Shown here piece by piece: positions 19,227 through 26,305 of a stretch of 64,000 nucleotides of DNA. The stretch comes from Sphingomonas zeae. GTDB taxonomy: Bacteria > Pseudomonadota > Alphaproteobacteria > Sphingomonadales > Sphingomonadaceae. Under the pieces are notes generated by a model, which worked only from the letters and a program-made list of their open reading frames with translations, did not search any database and was not told the origin of the DNA. The first letter of the stretch is position 1. Each line of letters begins with the position of its first letter. The position numbers and the translations under genes were made by a program. The stretch covers positions 248,001-312,000 of the forward strand of contig NZ_JACIFA010000002.1 of NCBI RefSeq assembly GCF_014197135.1, given 5' to 3'.

Positions 19227-19700
19227 ATGTTCAATATCGACTCCAGCGAGTTCCTGCTGGTCGCCATCGTCGCGCTCGTCGTGATCGGCCCCAAGGACCT
19301 GCCCAAGGCGATGCGCGTCGTCGGCTATTGGGTGGGCAAGGCGCGTGGCGTCACCCGCCAGTTCCGGCAGGGCTTCGACAATATGGTCCGCGAGGCCGAG
19401 TTGGAGGAAATGGAGAAGCGCTGGGCCGCGGAGAATGAGCGGATCATGCGCGAACATGCCGCCGATACGCCGCCGGTGCCGCATGTCGATGCCGATCTGC
19501 CAGCAGTAGCGACCCCGGCGGCCTTGCTGGATGCGTCGCATCAGGCGCCGGCCGCCGATGCGCCTCATCGCGACGCCCATGACCATGGCGATCCCCACCC
19601 CGATCACAGCGATGAACCGGTGATGGTGGAAAAGCCCATGGTCGCGCCTGCGCCCGTGAGCACGCATCCCTCGCGCGGGACCGAGGGGGCGGCATCGTGA
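19227..19700 (+). CDS. tatB: TatB, twin-arginine translocase receptor subunit
   Basis: Partner of TatC in substrate recognition. MFNIDSSEFLLVAIVALVVIGPKDLP shows the TatB pattern: a membrane helix with Glu8 and the G-P hinge. A long amphipathic and charged helix follows. The C-terminal half is His/Pro/Asp-rich (DAPHRDAHDHGDPHPDHSDE), possibly flexible or metal-binding. Length 157 aa. Its stop overlaps the tatC GTG start. Confidence 0.9.
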   Translation: MFNIDSSEFLLVAIVALVVIGPKDLPKAMRVVGYWVGKARGVTRQFRQGFDNMVREAELEEMEKRWAAENERIMREHAADTPPVPHVDADLPAVATPAALLDASHQAPAADAPHRDAHDHGDPHPDHSDEPVMVEKPMVAPAPVSTHPSRGTEGAAS

Positions 19701-20488
19701 CCGACCAGGACGAGATCGACGCCAGCCGCGCGCCCTTGCTCGAGCATCTGATCGAGCTGCGACGTCGGCTGCTCTACTGCATCGTCGCCATCGGGCTGGC
19801 CTTTGCGGTATCGATGTATTTTTCGGAAGCGATTTTCGGCTTCCTCGCCAAGCCGTTGCTGCGGGCCGGGCAGGGGACGCTGGTCTATACCCAGATTTTC
19901 GAGGCGTTTTTCGTCCAGGTGAAGGTTTCGTTCTTCGCCGCGATGATGATCTCGTTCCCGGTGATCGCCAACCAGCTGTGGCAGTTCGTCGCGCCTGGCC
20001 TTTATCGCAAGGAAAAGAAGGCGCTTCTGCCCTTCCTGCTGGCGACGCCGGTGCTGTTCCTGATGGGGGCGGCGATGGCCTATTATATCGCCATCCCGAT
20101 GGCGCTGCACTTTCTGCTGGGCTTCGACGGCATGGTCGGCGGCGTGAAGCGAGAGGCGCTGCCCGCGATCGGCAATTACCTGTCCTTCGTCATGCAGTTC
20201 CTTTTTGCCTTCGGGCTCGCATTCTTGCTGCCGGTGCTGCTGATGCTGTTGGAGCGGGCGGGCATCGTGACCCGCAAGCAACTGATCGGAGCGCGGCGCT
20301 ATGCGATCGTCGCGGCGACCGCGATCGCAGCCGTCCTGACCCCGCCCGACCTGATGTCGCAGGTGCTGCTCGCGGTGCCGCTCATCATTCTTTACGAGCT
20401 GGCGATCATCGGTATCTGGTTCACCGAGCGCGCGCGATCGAAACAGGTCGCGGTGGAAGAAGATGAGGAAGCCGACGCGACTGCGTGA
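19697..20488 (+). CDS. tatC: TatC, twin-arginine signal receptor
   Basis: Six-helix inner-membrane protein that binds twin-arginine signal peptides with TatB. The N-terminal LLEHLIELRRRLLYC block and the first periplasmic loop FLAKPLLRAGQGTLVYT are characteristic. Hydrophobic segments follow to residue 245 and the C-terminus is short and acidic. The GTG start overlaps tatB. Length 263 aa. Confidence 0.94.
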   Translation: MTDQDEIDASRAPLLEHLIELRRRLLYCIVAIGLAFAVSMYFSEAIFGFLAKPLLRAGQGTLVYTQIFEAFFVQVKVSFFAAMMISFPVIANQLWQFVAPGLYRKEKKALLPFLLATPVLFLMGAAMAYYIAIPMALHFLLGFDGMVGGVKREALPAIGNYLSFVMQFLFAFGLAFLLPVLLMLLERAGIVTRKQLIGARRYAIVAATAIAAVLTPPDLMSQVLLAVPLIILYELAIIGIWFTERARSKQVAVEEDEEADATA

Positions 20489-20513
20489 TTGTAGAGGGTC
20501 GTTTTGGACGTGG

Positions 20514-20541
20514 GGCCTCGGCGAAAGCCGGGGCCTTTTTT
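20514..20541 (+). terminator. Intrinsic terminator of tatABC
   Basis: GGCCTCGGC (20514-20522) pairs with GCCGGGGCC (20527-20535), with one G-T wobble, around a GAAA tetraloop, followed by six T. It lies 26 bp after the tatC stop. Confidence 0.92.
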
Positions 20542-20655
20542 GTGATAGCGGGCGGGCGTGGCGTTCGTCTTCGCTCAGGTGGATATATGGACGCTGTTCC
20601 CTCGGTTCGTTCGGTCTGAGCGAAACCGAAAGCGGCGACCGCCGGCCGATCTTCA

Positions 20656-20689
20656 AAGAAAAAAGGCCCCGGCGATATCCGCCGGAGCC
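20656..20689 (-). terminator. Intrinsic terminator of the entericidin-like gene
   Basis: Read on the minus strand, GGCTCCGGC (20689-20681) pairs with GCCGGGGCC (20673-20665), with one mismatch, around a 7-nt loop. A U-rich tract follows (complement of the A-run at 20656-20664). It lies 28 bp after the stop at 20717. Confidence 0.88.
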
Positions 20690-20716
20690 CTTCGCATGGT
20701 CAGCCGGGTGAAGGGC

Positions 20717-20851
20717 TTACTTCGCGTCGTCCGCCGTCTTGGCAACCGTATTGCCAGCCGAACTCACGTCGCGGCCCACGCCTTCGACGGTGTTGCAGGC
20801 GCTGACCAGCAGTGCACCGGCGACGATCGCCAGACCCATCAGCTTACGCAT
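20717..20851 (-). CDS. Entericidin A/B family small lipoprotein
   Basis: A 44-residue precursor. A short signal peptide (MRKLMGLAIVAGALL) is followed by the lipobox LVSAC with the modified Cys at residue 19. The mature part NTVEGVGRDVSSAGNTVAKT matches the entericidin pattern (CNTxxGxGxDxxxxG). AAGGAG lies eight bases before the ATG. Such proteins are outer-membrane lipoproteins often induced by general stress, and a GGAAC-N16-CATT promoter-like sequence lies 33-57 bp upstream. It has its own terminator. Too short for many gene finders. Confidence 0.9.
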   Translation of the reverse strand: MRKLMGLAIVAGALLVSACNTVEGVGRDVSSAGNTVAKTADDAK

Positions 20852-20883
20852 TCTCTATCTCCTTCACCAAATCCGTTTTGCCC

Positions 20884-20908
20884 AATGCGTCACGCGCTTA
20901 TTCGTTCC
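20884..20908 (-). promoter_or_regulatory. EcfG-type promoter of the entericidin-like gene
   Basis: On the minus strand GGAAC (20908-20904) is followed by 16 bp and CATT (20887-20884). This is close to the alphaproteobacterial EcfG consensus GGAAC-N16/17-CGTT. The expected start site would give a leader of about 25 nt carrying the AAGGAG site. Confidence 0.65.
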
Positions 20909-20965
20909 GGACCTGTCACGGCCGGCACGCGGGAAAAGGGGGAGGGAATCGGACAAGCAGGCCCG

Positions 20966-21070
20966 GAAAAGATTAAGGCCTGGAAGCGTCACCGGGGGGG
21001 GGAGGGTGGACGCTTCCAGGCCTATGGCTTGGACAGCGAGAGCGGGGGGGGCATAAGTTCGCTATCCGAA
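20966..21070 (-). ncRNA. Candidate stress small RNA with two C-rich loops (GsrN-like)
   Basis: No protein is apparent here. Read on the minus strand, hairpin 1 pairs 21067-21059 with 21039-21031 (9 bp, one G-U). Its 19-nt loop exposes eight consecutive C. Hairpin 2 pairs 21023-21009 with 20990-20976 (perfect 15 bp). Its 18-nt loop contains CACCCTCCCCCCCCCGGT. A U-rich tail (TAATCTTTT) follows, so hairpin 2 may also terminate transcription. An EcfG-like promoter lies directly upstream. Caulobacter GsrN is an EcfG-dependent sRNA with exposed C-rich loops; homology here is by architecture and location, not by sequence comparison. Ends are estimates. Confidence 0.6.
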
Positions 21071-21076
21071 GAGGAG

Positions 21077-21101
21077 AACACACTGCCGAGGCAGGGGTTC
21101 C
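21077..21101 (-). promoter_or_regulatory. EcfG-type promoter before the candidate small RNA
   Basis: On the minus strand GGAAC (21101-21097), 16 bp, then TGTT (21080-21077). The -35 is perfect and the -10 differs by one base from CGTT. The predicted start near 21070 is just before hairpin 1. The site sits about 40 bp after the phyP stop, so read-through from phyP is an alternative source of this RNA. Confidence 0.55.
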
Positions 21102-21138
21102 CACCTTTTTTCAAACCGCCAATTTTTTTTGAAAAAAT

Positions 21139-22725
21139 TCAGTCGCGCCCGACGATCGGGATCGCGATCTCATAGGCTCCGGTCAACGGATCATGGTGCA
21201 ACGGTGCCCGAAGCTGCCGTGCCAGCCCCTCCATCACGCGTCCGTACCGCTTGCCGATCAGGTGGCGCAGTTCGTCCGTCTCGACCAACGCGCGCGAGAT
21301 GACGCGGACGACGGCGCGGCTTTCCTGCTCGGCGGGTTTGATCGCGACACGGATCTGTGCGGCAGGGTCGCAATTCATCGCCAGTTCGATCGTCTCGGTC
21401 ACAAGGAAGGCGACGGCGACGGCGACGTCCTGGTTGACCAGCAAGGGTGCCACGTCGAGCGAGATGCCGATGCCAGCAGCGCCTTCCGGCGCGGTCGCTC
21501 GGATATTGGCGGCCAGCTCTCCAATCATCGTGCGCAGATTGAGCCCGCGATTTTCCTCCAGCTCGGCGAAGTGATGCCGATGGACGACCGCCAGCGCATC
21601 GACCCGACGCTGGATCGAGGAATAGGCGGCCATGGCCTCCGGACCCGTCGCGCCCCGGGCATGGAAGTTGATGAGGCTGGAGATGACCTGGAGGTTGTTC
21701 TTGACCCTGTGATGGACCTCGCGGGTCAGCTTCGTCTGGCGCACCAGTCCTTCGGCCAGCCCGGCTTCATGGGTGGCGACGGTGCGGGTGATCGCCTCGA
21801 ACGTGTCCGCCAGATCGCGGATTTCCTGTGCGGGTGCGGCCTCGACTTGCGAAATGTCGAGGACTTCGCCCGGTCGATAGGTCGCGACAACGGCCCGCAG
21901 ACGCCGCAGCGGCCGGATCAGCAGCCGGTCGACGATGAACCAACCCAGCACCACGGCGGCCAGCCACATCAGCAGCGGCAGCGCAAGTGCAACGATCAGC
22001 GAGGAGGTGATCGGCGCGCTGGGCGTCGAAGTGCGCAGGACCAGTCCGGCAATGCCCAGCTCGGTCCGCATCGACTTCATCCGCGCCAGCGCACCCTGGC
22101 GGGGCAGCTGGTGGATGGGCAGCAATTCGCCGTCCAGCTCCAGCACCGATTCGATCGGGCTTGCTGTGCTGCTCTGGTCGACCAGCGACTGGAGGAAGGG
22201 CAGGGAGAAGAAGGCGCGGGCCTGGGCGCGGCCGTCCTGGCTCTGGACCGACAGGACCAGCCCCTTGCCCGGCAGCACATCGGCGCCGATGGGGGAACCG
22301 TCGACCGGCGTCGGCAGCGCGGCGGGAAGCGGGTCGCCGCACAGCGTCTTCCCCGAGCGGTCGGTGATGAGGAAGCGGGCGCCGGTCATCGACTGCTGCG
22401 CAAAGACGCCTTGAGCCCGCGCGCAACTCGGCATGTCGAGCGGGTCTTGACCCATGGCGCGTACCGCGACGCGCAGCGCGGTCATGTCGCCCATCAGCTC
22501 GACGGCGATGGCGCGGGCATCCTCGTTGGCGGCAATGCGCAAACGGCCGCTGGCTTCGCTGTCCGCGAGCCGCGTCGTCTGAAGCGTCGCGAACACTGCG
22601 ATGGCTGCCAGGATGAAAAGGGTGCTTCCCAGCACCAGCACGAGCTTCGCGCCCGTGGTCAGGCGGTGCGGGGCGGGACGGAGGCGTTCGGGGGCCTCGA
22701 AATCTTGGGGAGGGACGCTGGCCAT
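21139..22725 (-). CDS. phyP: PhyP-type HisKA_2 sensor protein of the general stress response
   Basis: Membrane sensor of 528 aa with helices at about 26-48 and 240-264 flanking a periplasmic domain. A HAMP-like stretch follows, then a HisKA_2 dimerisation domain with HHRVKNNLQ (His339). The C-terminal catalytic region (about 420-528) lacks a recognisable N-box Asn and DxGxG loop: where ELVTNALKH is expected it reads ETIELAMNC. In Sphingomonas the kinase-like protein of this locus, PhyP, is known as a negative regulator acting as PhyR phosphatase, which fits a degenerate ATPase. It lies 12 bp after nepR. An A/T-rich inverted repeat overlaps its stop. Confidence 0.88.
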   Translation of the reverse strand: MASVPPQDFEAPERLRPAPHRLTTGAKLVLVLGSTLFILAAIAVFATLQTTRLADSEASGRLRIAANEDARAIAVELMGDMTALRVAVRAMGQDPLDMPSCARAQGVFAQQSMTGARFLITDRSGKTLCGDPLPAALPTPVDGSPIGADVLPGKGLVLSVQSQDGRAQARAFFSLPFLQSLVDQSSTASPIESVLELDGELLPIHQLPRQGALARMKSMRTELGIAGLVLRTSTPSAPITSSLIVALALPLLMWLAAVVLGWFIVDRLLIRPLRRLRAVVATYRPGEVLDISQVEAAPAQEIRDLADTFEAITRTVATHEAGLAEGLVRQTKLTREVHHRVKNNLQVISSLINFHARGATGPEAMAAYSSIQRRVDALAVVHRHHFAELEENRGLNLRTMIGELAANIRATAPEGAAGIGISLDVAPLLVNQDVAVAVAFLVTETIELAMNCDPAAQIRVAIKPAEQESRAVVRVISRALVETDELRHLIGKRYGRVMEGLARQLRAPLHHDPLTGAYEIAIPIVGRD

Positions 22726-22737
22726 TCAGCCGGACGT

Positions 22738-22893
22738 TCAGTCCAGCTTGCTGAGAAGGTCAAGCATCTCGTCCGGGATTCGTTCGTCGACCGTCTTCTG
22801 ATACGCTTGGCGAAGTGCCGAGCCCGCATCCTTCTGACCGCCCTTTTGGGGCGTCGATGACGGCGTCTTCTTCGTCTTGTTGCCCAAACTCAA
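22738..22893 (-). CDS. nepR: NepR, anti-sigma factor of EcfG
   Basis: A 51-residue protein ending ALRQAYQKTVDERIPDEM and LDLLSKLD, matching the NepR core (LRxxYxxxvxExiPdemldLLxkLd). NepR binds and inactivates EcfG until phosphorylated PhyR sequesters it. I favour the TTG start at 22893 because AGGGGGA lies five bases upstream. An in-frame GTG at 22908 would add MQGDI and has a poor ribosome-binding site. It is transcribed with phyP and divergently from phyR. The basic N-terminus (NKTKKTP) is poorly conserved in the family. Confidence 0.9.
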   Translation of the reverse strand: MSLGNKTKKTPSSTPQKGGQKDAGSALRQAYQKTVDERIPDEMLDLLSKLD

Positions 22894-22995
22894 AATATCC
22901 CCCTGCACGACCCACTAGCGGGGCAACCGACGCAATGGCGGCCATGGGCACCGCCGATCGGCGTCATGCCTGGGCCATAGTTGATGTGGCGATGA

Positions 22996-23020
22996 AACCA
23001 AATTCGATCTTGTTGGTTCC
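22996..23020 (-). promoter_or_regulatory. EcfG-type promoter of nepR-phyP
   Basis: On the minus strand GGAAC (23020-23016), 16-bp spacer and GGTT (22999-22996), one base from CGTT. It would start a transcript about 95 nt before nepR, giving feedback in which EcfG induces its own anti-sigma factor and the PhyR phosphatase. Confidence 0.65.
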
Positions 23021-23155
23021 CGATCCGATACGAAAAATCCGGAGAGCACGTCCAGAGGGCGTGGCGGACGGGGATTTCGGGAAACGGCATTGAAAACATG
23101 CGCGGGGGTCAGCACATCAGGCATCCGCGAATACCTCAGGGAGTGATTATTACCC

Positions 23156-23956
23156 ATGTCGCTTGGACAGCAGCTTGCGCCCCACCTTCCCTTTCTGCGG
23201 CGCTATGGCCGGGCCCTGACCGGCAGCCAGATGCACGGCGACAAATATGTCCGCGCCACGCTGGAGGCGATCGTCGCGGCCCCGGATCAGTTCCCGCGTG
23301 ACGTCGATCCCCGCCTGGGCCTGTACCGCATGTTCCAGGGCATCTGGTCCTCGGCCAATTATGACGAACTGGACAATGACGGCGTCGATGCCGATGGCAA
23401 TGAAGGGCTGGCCCGTGCGCGGCTCGCCCGGATGACGCCGCTGTCGCGTCAGGCGCTGCTGCTGACCGCGATGGAAGGCTTCACGCCCGAGGACGCAGCC
23501 TATCTGATCGACGTGGAGCCGAGCGAGGTCGAGAATCTCGTCTCCCAGGCGCTGGCCGAGATCGAGAAGCAGACCCGTGCCCGCGTGCTCATCATCGAGG
23601 ACGAGCCAATCATCGCGATGGATATCGAGACGATCGTGCGCGATCTGGGCCATGAAGTCACCGGCGTCGCCGTGACCCGTGACGAAGCGGTGGCGCTCGC
23701 CATGGAGGATCGCCCCGGCCTGGTGCTGGCCGACATCCAGCTGGCCGACGACAGCTCGGGGATCGACGCGGTCAAGGATATCCTGGCCGAGTTCGAGGTG
23801 CCGGTGATCTTCATCACGGCCTTCCCAGAGCGTCTGCTGACCGGTGAGCGGCCTGAACCGACCTTCCTGATCACCAAGCCGTTCCAGCGGTCGACCGTGA
23901 AGGCCGCGATCAGCCAGGCGCTGTTCTTCGACCAGAGCACGGTTCCGGCCGAATAA
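23156..23956 (+). CDS. phyR: PhyR, response regulator and anti-anti-sigma factor
   Basis: Master activator of the general stress response. Residues 1-140 form an ECF-sigma-like domain that mimics EcfG and captures NepR. Residues 143-260 form a receiver domain with acidic E148-D149-E150, phosphoacceptor D193 (LVLADIQLADDSSG), T221 and K241 (TKPF). The N-terminus LAPHLPFLRRYGRALTGS resembles the EcfG sigma2 region. Length 266 aa. Divergent from nepR-phyP; no clear EcfG promoter was found on this side. Confidence 0.96.
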   Translation: MSLGQQLAPHLPFLRRYGRALTGSQMHGDKYVRATLEAIVAAPDQFPRDVDPRLGLYRMFQGIWSSANYDELDNDGVDADGNEGLARARLARMTPLSRQALLLTAMEGFTPEDAAYLIDVEPSEVENLVSQALAEIEKQTRARVLIIEDEPIIAMDIETIVRDLGHEVTGVAVTRDEAVALAMEDRPGLVLADIQLADDSSGIDAVKDILAEFEVPVIFITAFPERLLTGERPEPTFLITKPFQRSTVKAAISQALFFDQSTVPAE

Positions 23957-23973
23957 GAAAGACTTACAGTTAC

Positions 23974-23998
23974 GGACCCAAAACGGTCGAAAGGCGTT
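23974..23998 (+). promoter_or_regulatory. Possible EcfG-type promoter before the small membrane gene and ecfG
   Basis: GGACC (23974-23978, one mismatch to GGAAC), 16 bp, then CGTT (23995-23998). It ends only 9 bp before ATG 24008, so a transcript would be leaderless for that gene, or would mainly serve ecfG. Confidence 0.35.
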
Positions 23999-24007
23999 GA
24001 GGCAGGC

Positions 24008-24145
24008 ATGGCTGATTCCGATGAACCCATTCATGTCGCCAAAGAGGACGCTCGGGCAGGATCGACGCCGCATGTTACGCGGTATGTCCTGCCCATTTCC
24101 CTCGTGCTCGTGATCGCGATCTTCGCCTTTCTGGTGTTGCGCTGA
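24008..24145 (+). CDS. Small single-pass membrane protein between phyR and ecfG
   Basis: A 45-residue open frame starting ATG (MADSDEPIHVAKEDARAGST), polar and acidic for 25 residues. One membrane helix follows (YVLPISLVLVIAIFAFLVL), ending in Arg-stop. GGCAGGC precedes the ATG. It lies 51 bp after phyR and 106 bp before ecfG, same strand. I do not recognise the family. Position suggests a role linked to the stress response, but this is inference. Confidence 0.6.
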   Translation: MADSDEPIHVAKEDARAGSTPHVTRYVLPISLVLVIAIFAFLVLR

Positions 24146-24209
24146 CACGCGTTCGAGCGGTTAGGCCCTTGGGACGGCTGGCTATTATAGGGTCGGCCCC
24201 TTATATTTC

Positions 24210-24235
24210 GAAACGGCCGCAGGATCGGCCGTTTC
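24210..24235. promoter_or_regulatory. Perfect inverted repeat upstream of ecfG
   Basis: GAAACGGCCG (24210-24219) and CGGCCGTTTC (24226-24235) form a 10-bp stem with a 6-nt loop, ending 16 bp before the ecfG ATG. No T-run follows, so an operator or a leader hairpin affecting translation is more likely than a terminator. Confidence 0.5.
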
Positions 24236-24251
24236 CGATGATCGGATTTTC

Positions 24252-24902
24252 ATGACGCAGCCACTGACTCGGGACGAATTAGAGGACGACGACGCACCCG
24301 TTGCGCCCGTCGAGCACGTCGCGCTGCCCGATTCCGAGTTCAAGGCGGAACTGGCGCGCGTGATTCCCCATCTGCGCGCGTTCGGCCGGTCATTGTCGGG
24401 CAGCCGTGATCTGGCCGACGATCTGGTGCAGGAGACGCTGCTCAAGGCCTGGGCCGCGCGTAAGCGCTTCCAGGCGGGCACCAACATGCGCGCCTGGACC
24501 TTCATCATTCTGCGCAATCTTTATCTGTCCCAGATGCGCCGTGCGCGCTTCAAGGGCGAGTGGGACGATCTGGTCGCCGACCGCATTCTGGCCGCGCCGG
24601 CCAGCCAGGACCGTCATGTCGAACTGGGCGATATGCAGCGTGCCCTGATGCACCTGCCGCAGCCGCAGCGCGAGGCACTGATCCTGGTCGGCGCGGGCGG
24701 CTTCGCTTATGAGGAAGCCGCCGAAATCTGCAATGTCGCGGTCGGCACGATCAAGAGCCGCGTGGCGCGTGGCCGCGTCGCGCTGGAGGCGATCCTGACC
24801 GAAGGCTCGCTGCCCTCGCGTCGCCTGCATGAAACCGACAGCAGCAAGACCGCGCTTGACAGCATCATGGGTGATGTCGACCAGTTGAGCGGCGGTCGGT
24901 AA
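24252..24902 (+). CDS. ecfG: EcfG, general stress ECF sigma factor
   Basis: ECF15-type sigma factor directing RNA polymerase to GGAAC/CGTT promoters when NepR is removed. Region 2 includes VIPHLRAFGRSLSGSRDLAD and DLVQETLLKAWAARKRF. Region 4 shows LPQPQREALILVGAGGFAYE and the helix-turn-helix ICNVAVGTIKSRVARGR. Length 216 aa with a short acidic N-terminal extension. It is separated from nepR, unlike the nepR-ecfG operon of many alphaproteobacteria. Confidence 0.95.
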   Translation: MTQPLTRDELEDDDAPVAPVEHVALPDSEFKAELARVIPHLRAFGRSLSGSRDLADDLVQETLLKAWAARKRFQAGTNMRAWTFIILRNLYLSQMRRARFKGEWDDLVADRILAAPASQDRHVELGDMQRALMHLPQPQREALILVGAGGFAYEEAAEICNVAVGTIKSRVARGRVALEAILTEGSLPSRRLHETDSSKTALDSIMGDVDQLSGGR

Positions 24903-24931
24903 GCGCTTATCTTATTGAGGCTTTAATGGAT

Positions 24932-24964
24932 GGCCGCTCCGATCCTGATCGGGGCGGCCATTTT
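24932..24964 (+). terminator. Intrinsic terminator of ecfG
   Basis: GGCCGCTCCGATC (24932-24944) pairs with GATCGGGGCGGCC (24947-24959), 13 bp with one G-T wobble and a CT turn, followed by ATTTT. It lies 29 bp after ecfG. Confidence 0.85.
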
Positions 24965-25016
24965 GATGGCTGGCGATCGGCTTGACGGTTTTGGGCTAGT
25001 TCTGTCCGATCTGGCC

Positions 25017-26022
25017 ATGCGCGTGCTGTCCCTGATCTTTTCCGCTTTCCTGCTGACTGCGGCCACGCCGCCGGTGCCGGAAGTCTTGAAGCCATACATC
25101 AAGGGCGATCGCTTCGATCCGGGTGATTACAAATAGATGAAGGGGTGTTTCCCCGACGCGCCCCCCCAAGGAGAAGGCGCAGGAGAAGCAGGTCCGGGAT
25201 TGGTTGATGGCGTGTTATATGCAGGGCTTGGCTGAAACGCGGGCTGAACTGCGTGCTCTTGGTATCGTCGATCCTATACTGAAAGAGGCGCCCGTTGACG
25301 ATGTGCTATGCGCGCAGGTGAGCGCTGCTCCCCATATATCCCATTGGGCTGATTTTTCCGCCTTCCAGCAGTCTCTCGAAACTGCCGTGCCGATCGTGGA
25401 CACTTATCTGATGGCCGTGGGGGCGGCCAAACAGATCAGCGCTTCCAAGACGCCCAAGCTTCATGATCTGCTGATGGCGCGCCCGATGGGCGAGCAAATG
25501 TTGCGGTATGTCGGTGACTGGAGGCCAGACGGCTTGGTAAGGGCTCCGGCCGTCCCCGAGCCGGTCGGCGCCATCATTCGGGCGCGTCTCATGGCGGCTG
25601 CCATGGTCGAAGACCATGAAAATACCGAATGGCTCAAACGGATCGTCGCGGAGCGGGGCTGGCCCAAGCGATCGGATGTCGGCGATGACGCAGCGGGGGA
25701 GGCTTGGCTACTGGTTCAGCATGCGGATGCCGACCCGGCGTTTCAGCTCGCCGTGCTCCGCGCCATGGAGCCGCTTGTGCCGAGTGGCGACGTATCCCAG
25801 ACGGACTATGCCTATCTGTACGATCGCGTGATGCTGAAGATCACCGGCAAGCAGCGCTACGGCACGCAGGCGATATGTGATAAGGGCAGGCGCCTTTCCC
25901 AGCCATTGGAGGAGGAGAAGGCGGTAAACCGTCTGCGCGCCGCGGTGGGTCTGGCTCCCGTGGCGGAATATCTGGCTGAAATGGATAAAAGCCTTGGCCG
26001 CTGCCAATCCGGCGAGCGGTAG
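25017..26022 (+). pseudogene. Broken gene for an exported protein of unknown function
   Basis: ATG 25017 starts a signal peptide (MRVLSLIFSAFLLTAATPPV) and runs through KPYIKGDRFDPGDYK to a TAG at 25134. Beyond it the same frame reads MKGCFPDAPP to a run of seven C (25161-25167). Dropping one C joins it smoothly to KEKAQEKQVRDWLMACYMQG, and the downstream frame then stays open to 26022. A TGG-to-TAG change plus one inserted C would explain both breaks in a protein of about 335 aa. The remaining 272-aa frame has no recognised domain. A sequencing error in the C-run cannot be excluded, but the TAG is independent. Confidence 0.65.
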
Positions 26023-26027
26023 CCGTA

Positions 26028-26192
26028 TCAGGACTGCCCGAGCCGCCGATCTAGCCGCGCGAGCAACCGCACCCAATGATCCGGCAACCGCGCCGGCCGG
26101 GAATAGGCCGAGCGTAGCACGCAGCCGATATCGTCCGTGCGCTGCGGTGCGCGGACGATGCGGATATCGCTGGTCCCGGTTTCGGTGCTCAT
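26028..26192 (-). CDS. Small hypothetical protein
   Basis: A 54-residue frame (MSTETGTSDIRIVRAPQRTD...) rich in Arg, ending RLLARLDRRLGQS. It is compositionally like coding sequence. No domain, signal or good ribosome-binding site is visible, and further ATGs at 26195 and 26213 are possible. Its 3' end abuts the pseudogene on the other strand. Confidence 0.4.
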   Translation of the reverse strand: MSTETGTSDIRIVRAPQRTDDIGCVLRSAYSRPARLPDHWVRLLARLDRRLGQS

Positions 26193-26305
26193 CATGGCAA
26201 CATAACCGATCACGGCTTGACAAGTTGCAAATCATCTGAATTGCTTTTTGTTAACCTATTGGAAAGTGTTTCTTTCGGTGCGTCCCGCGGCGTAGAAGCG
26301 CGGGT

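Noticed and set aside
20991..21051. Plus-strand G-runs (nine and eight G) as a G-quadruplex element
   Set aside because: Possible in principle, but the perfect flanking stems and the promoter-like site on the minus strand make a C-loop RNA the more economical reading.
21121..21140. A/T inverted repeat at the phyP stop as an intrinsic terminator
   Set aside because: AATTTTTT/AAAAAATT gives only A-T pairs and overlaps the stop codon; too weak to call a terminator.
21193..22860. A 555-codon plus-strand frame opposite phyP and nepR
   Set aside because: It lies fully antisense to two well-supported genes and its product is Arg/Gln/Asp/His-rich with no domain, typical of antisense frames in GC-rich DNA. 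The same applies to long antisense frames over ilvB (46340-48202), leuA (41690-43450) and the DEAD-box gene (54555-56582).
24929..25136. A 68-aa protein starting at ATG 24930
   Set aside because: The proposed start lies inside the ecfG terminator hairpin. ATG 25017 begins a much better signal peptide, and the frame is part of the broken gene that continues to 26022.
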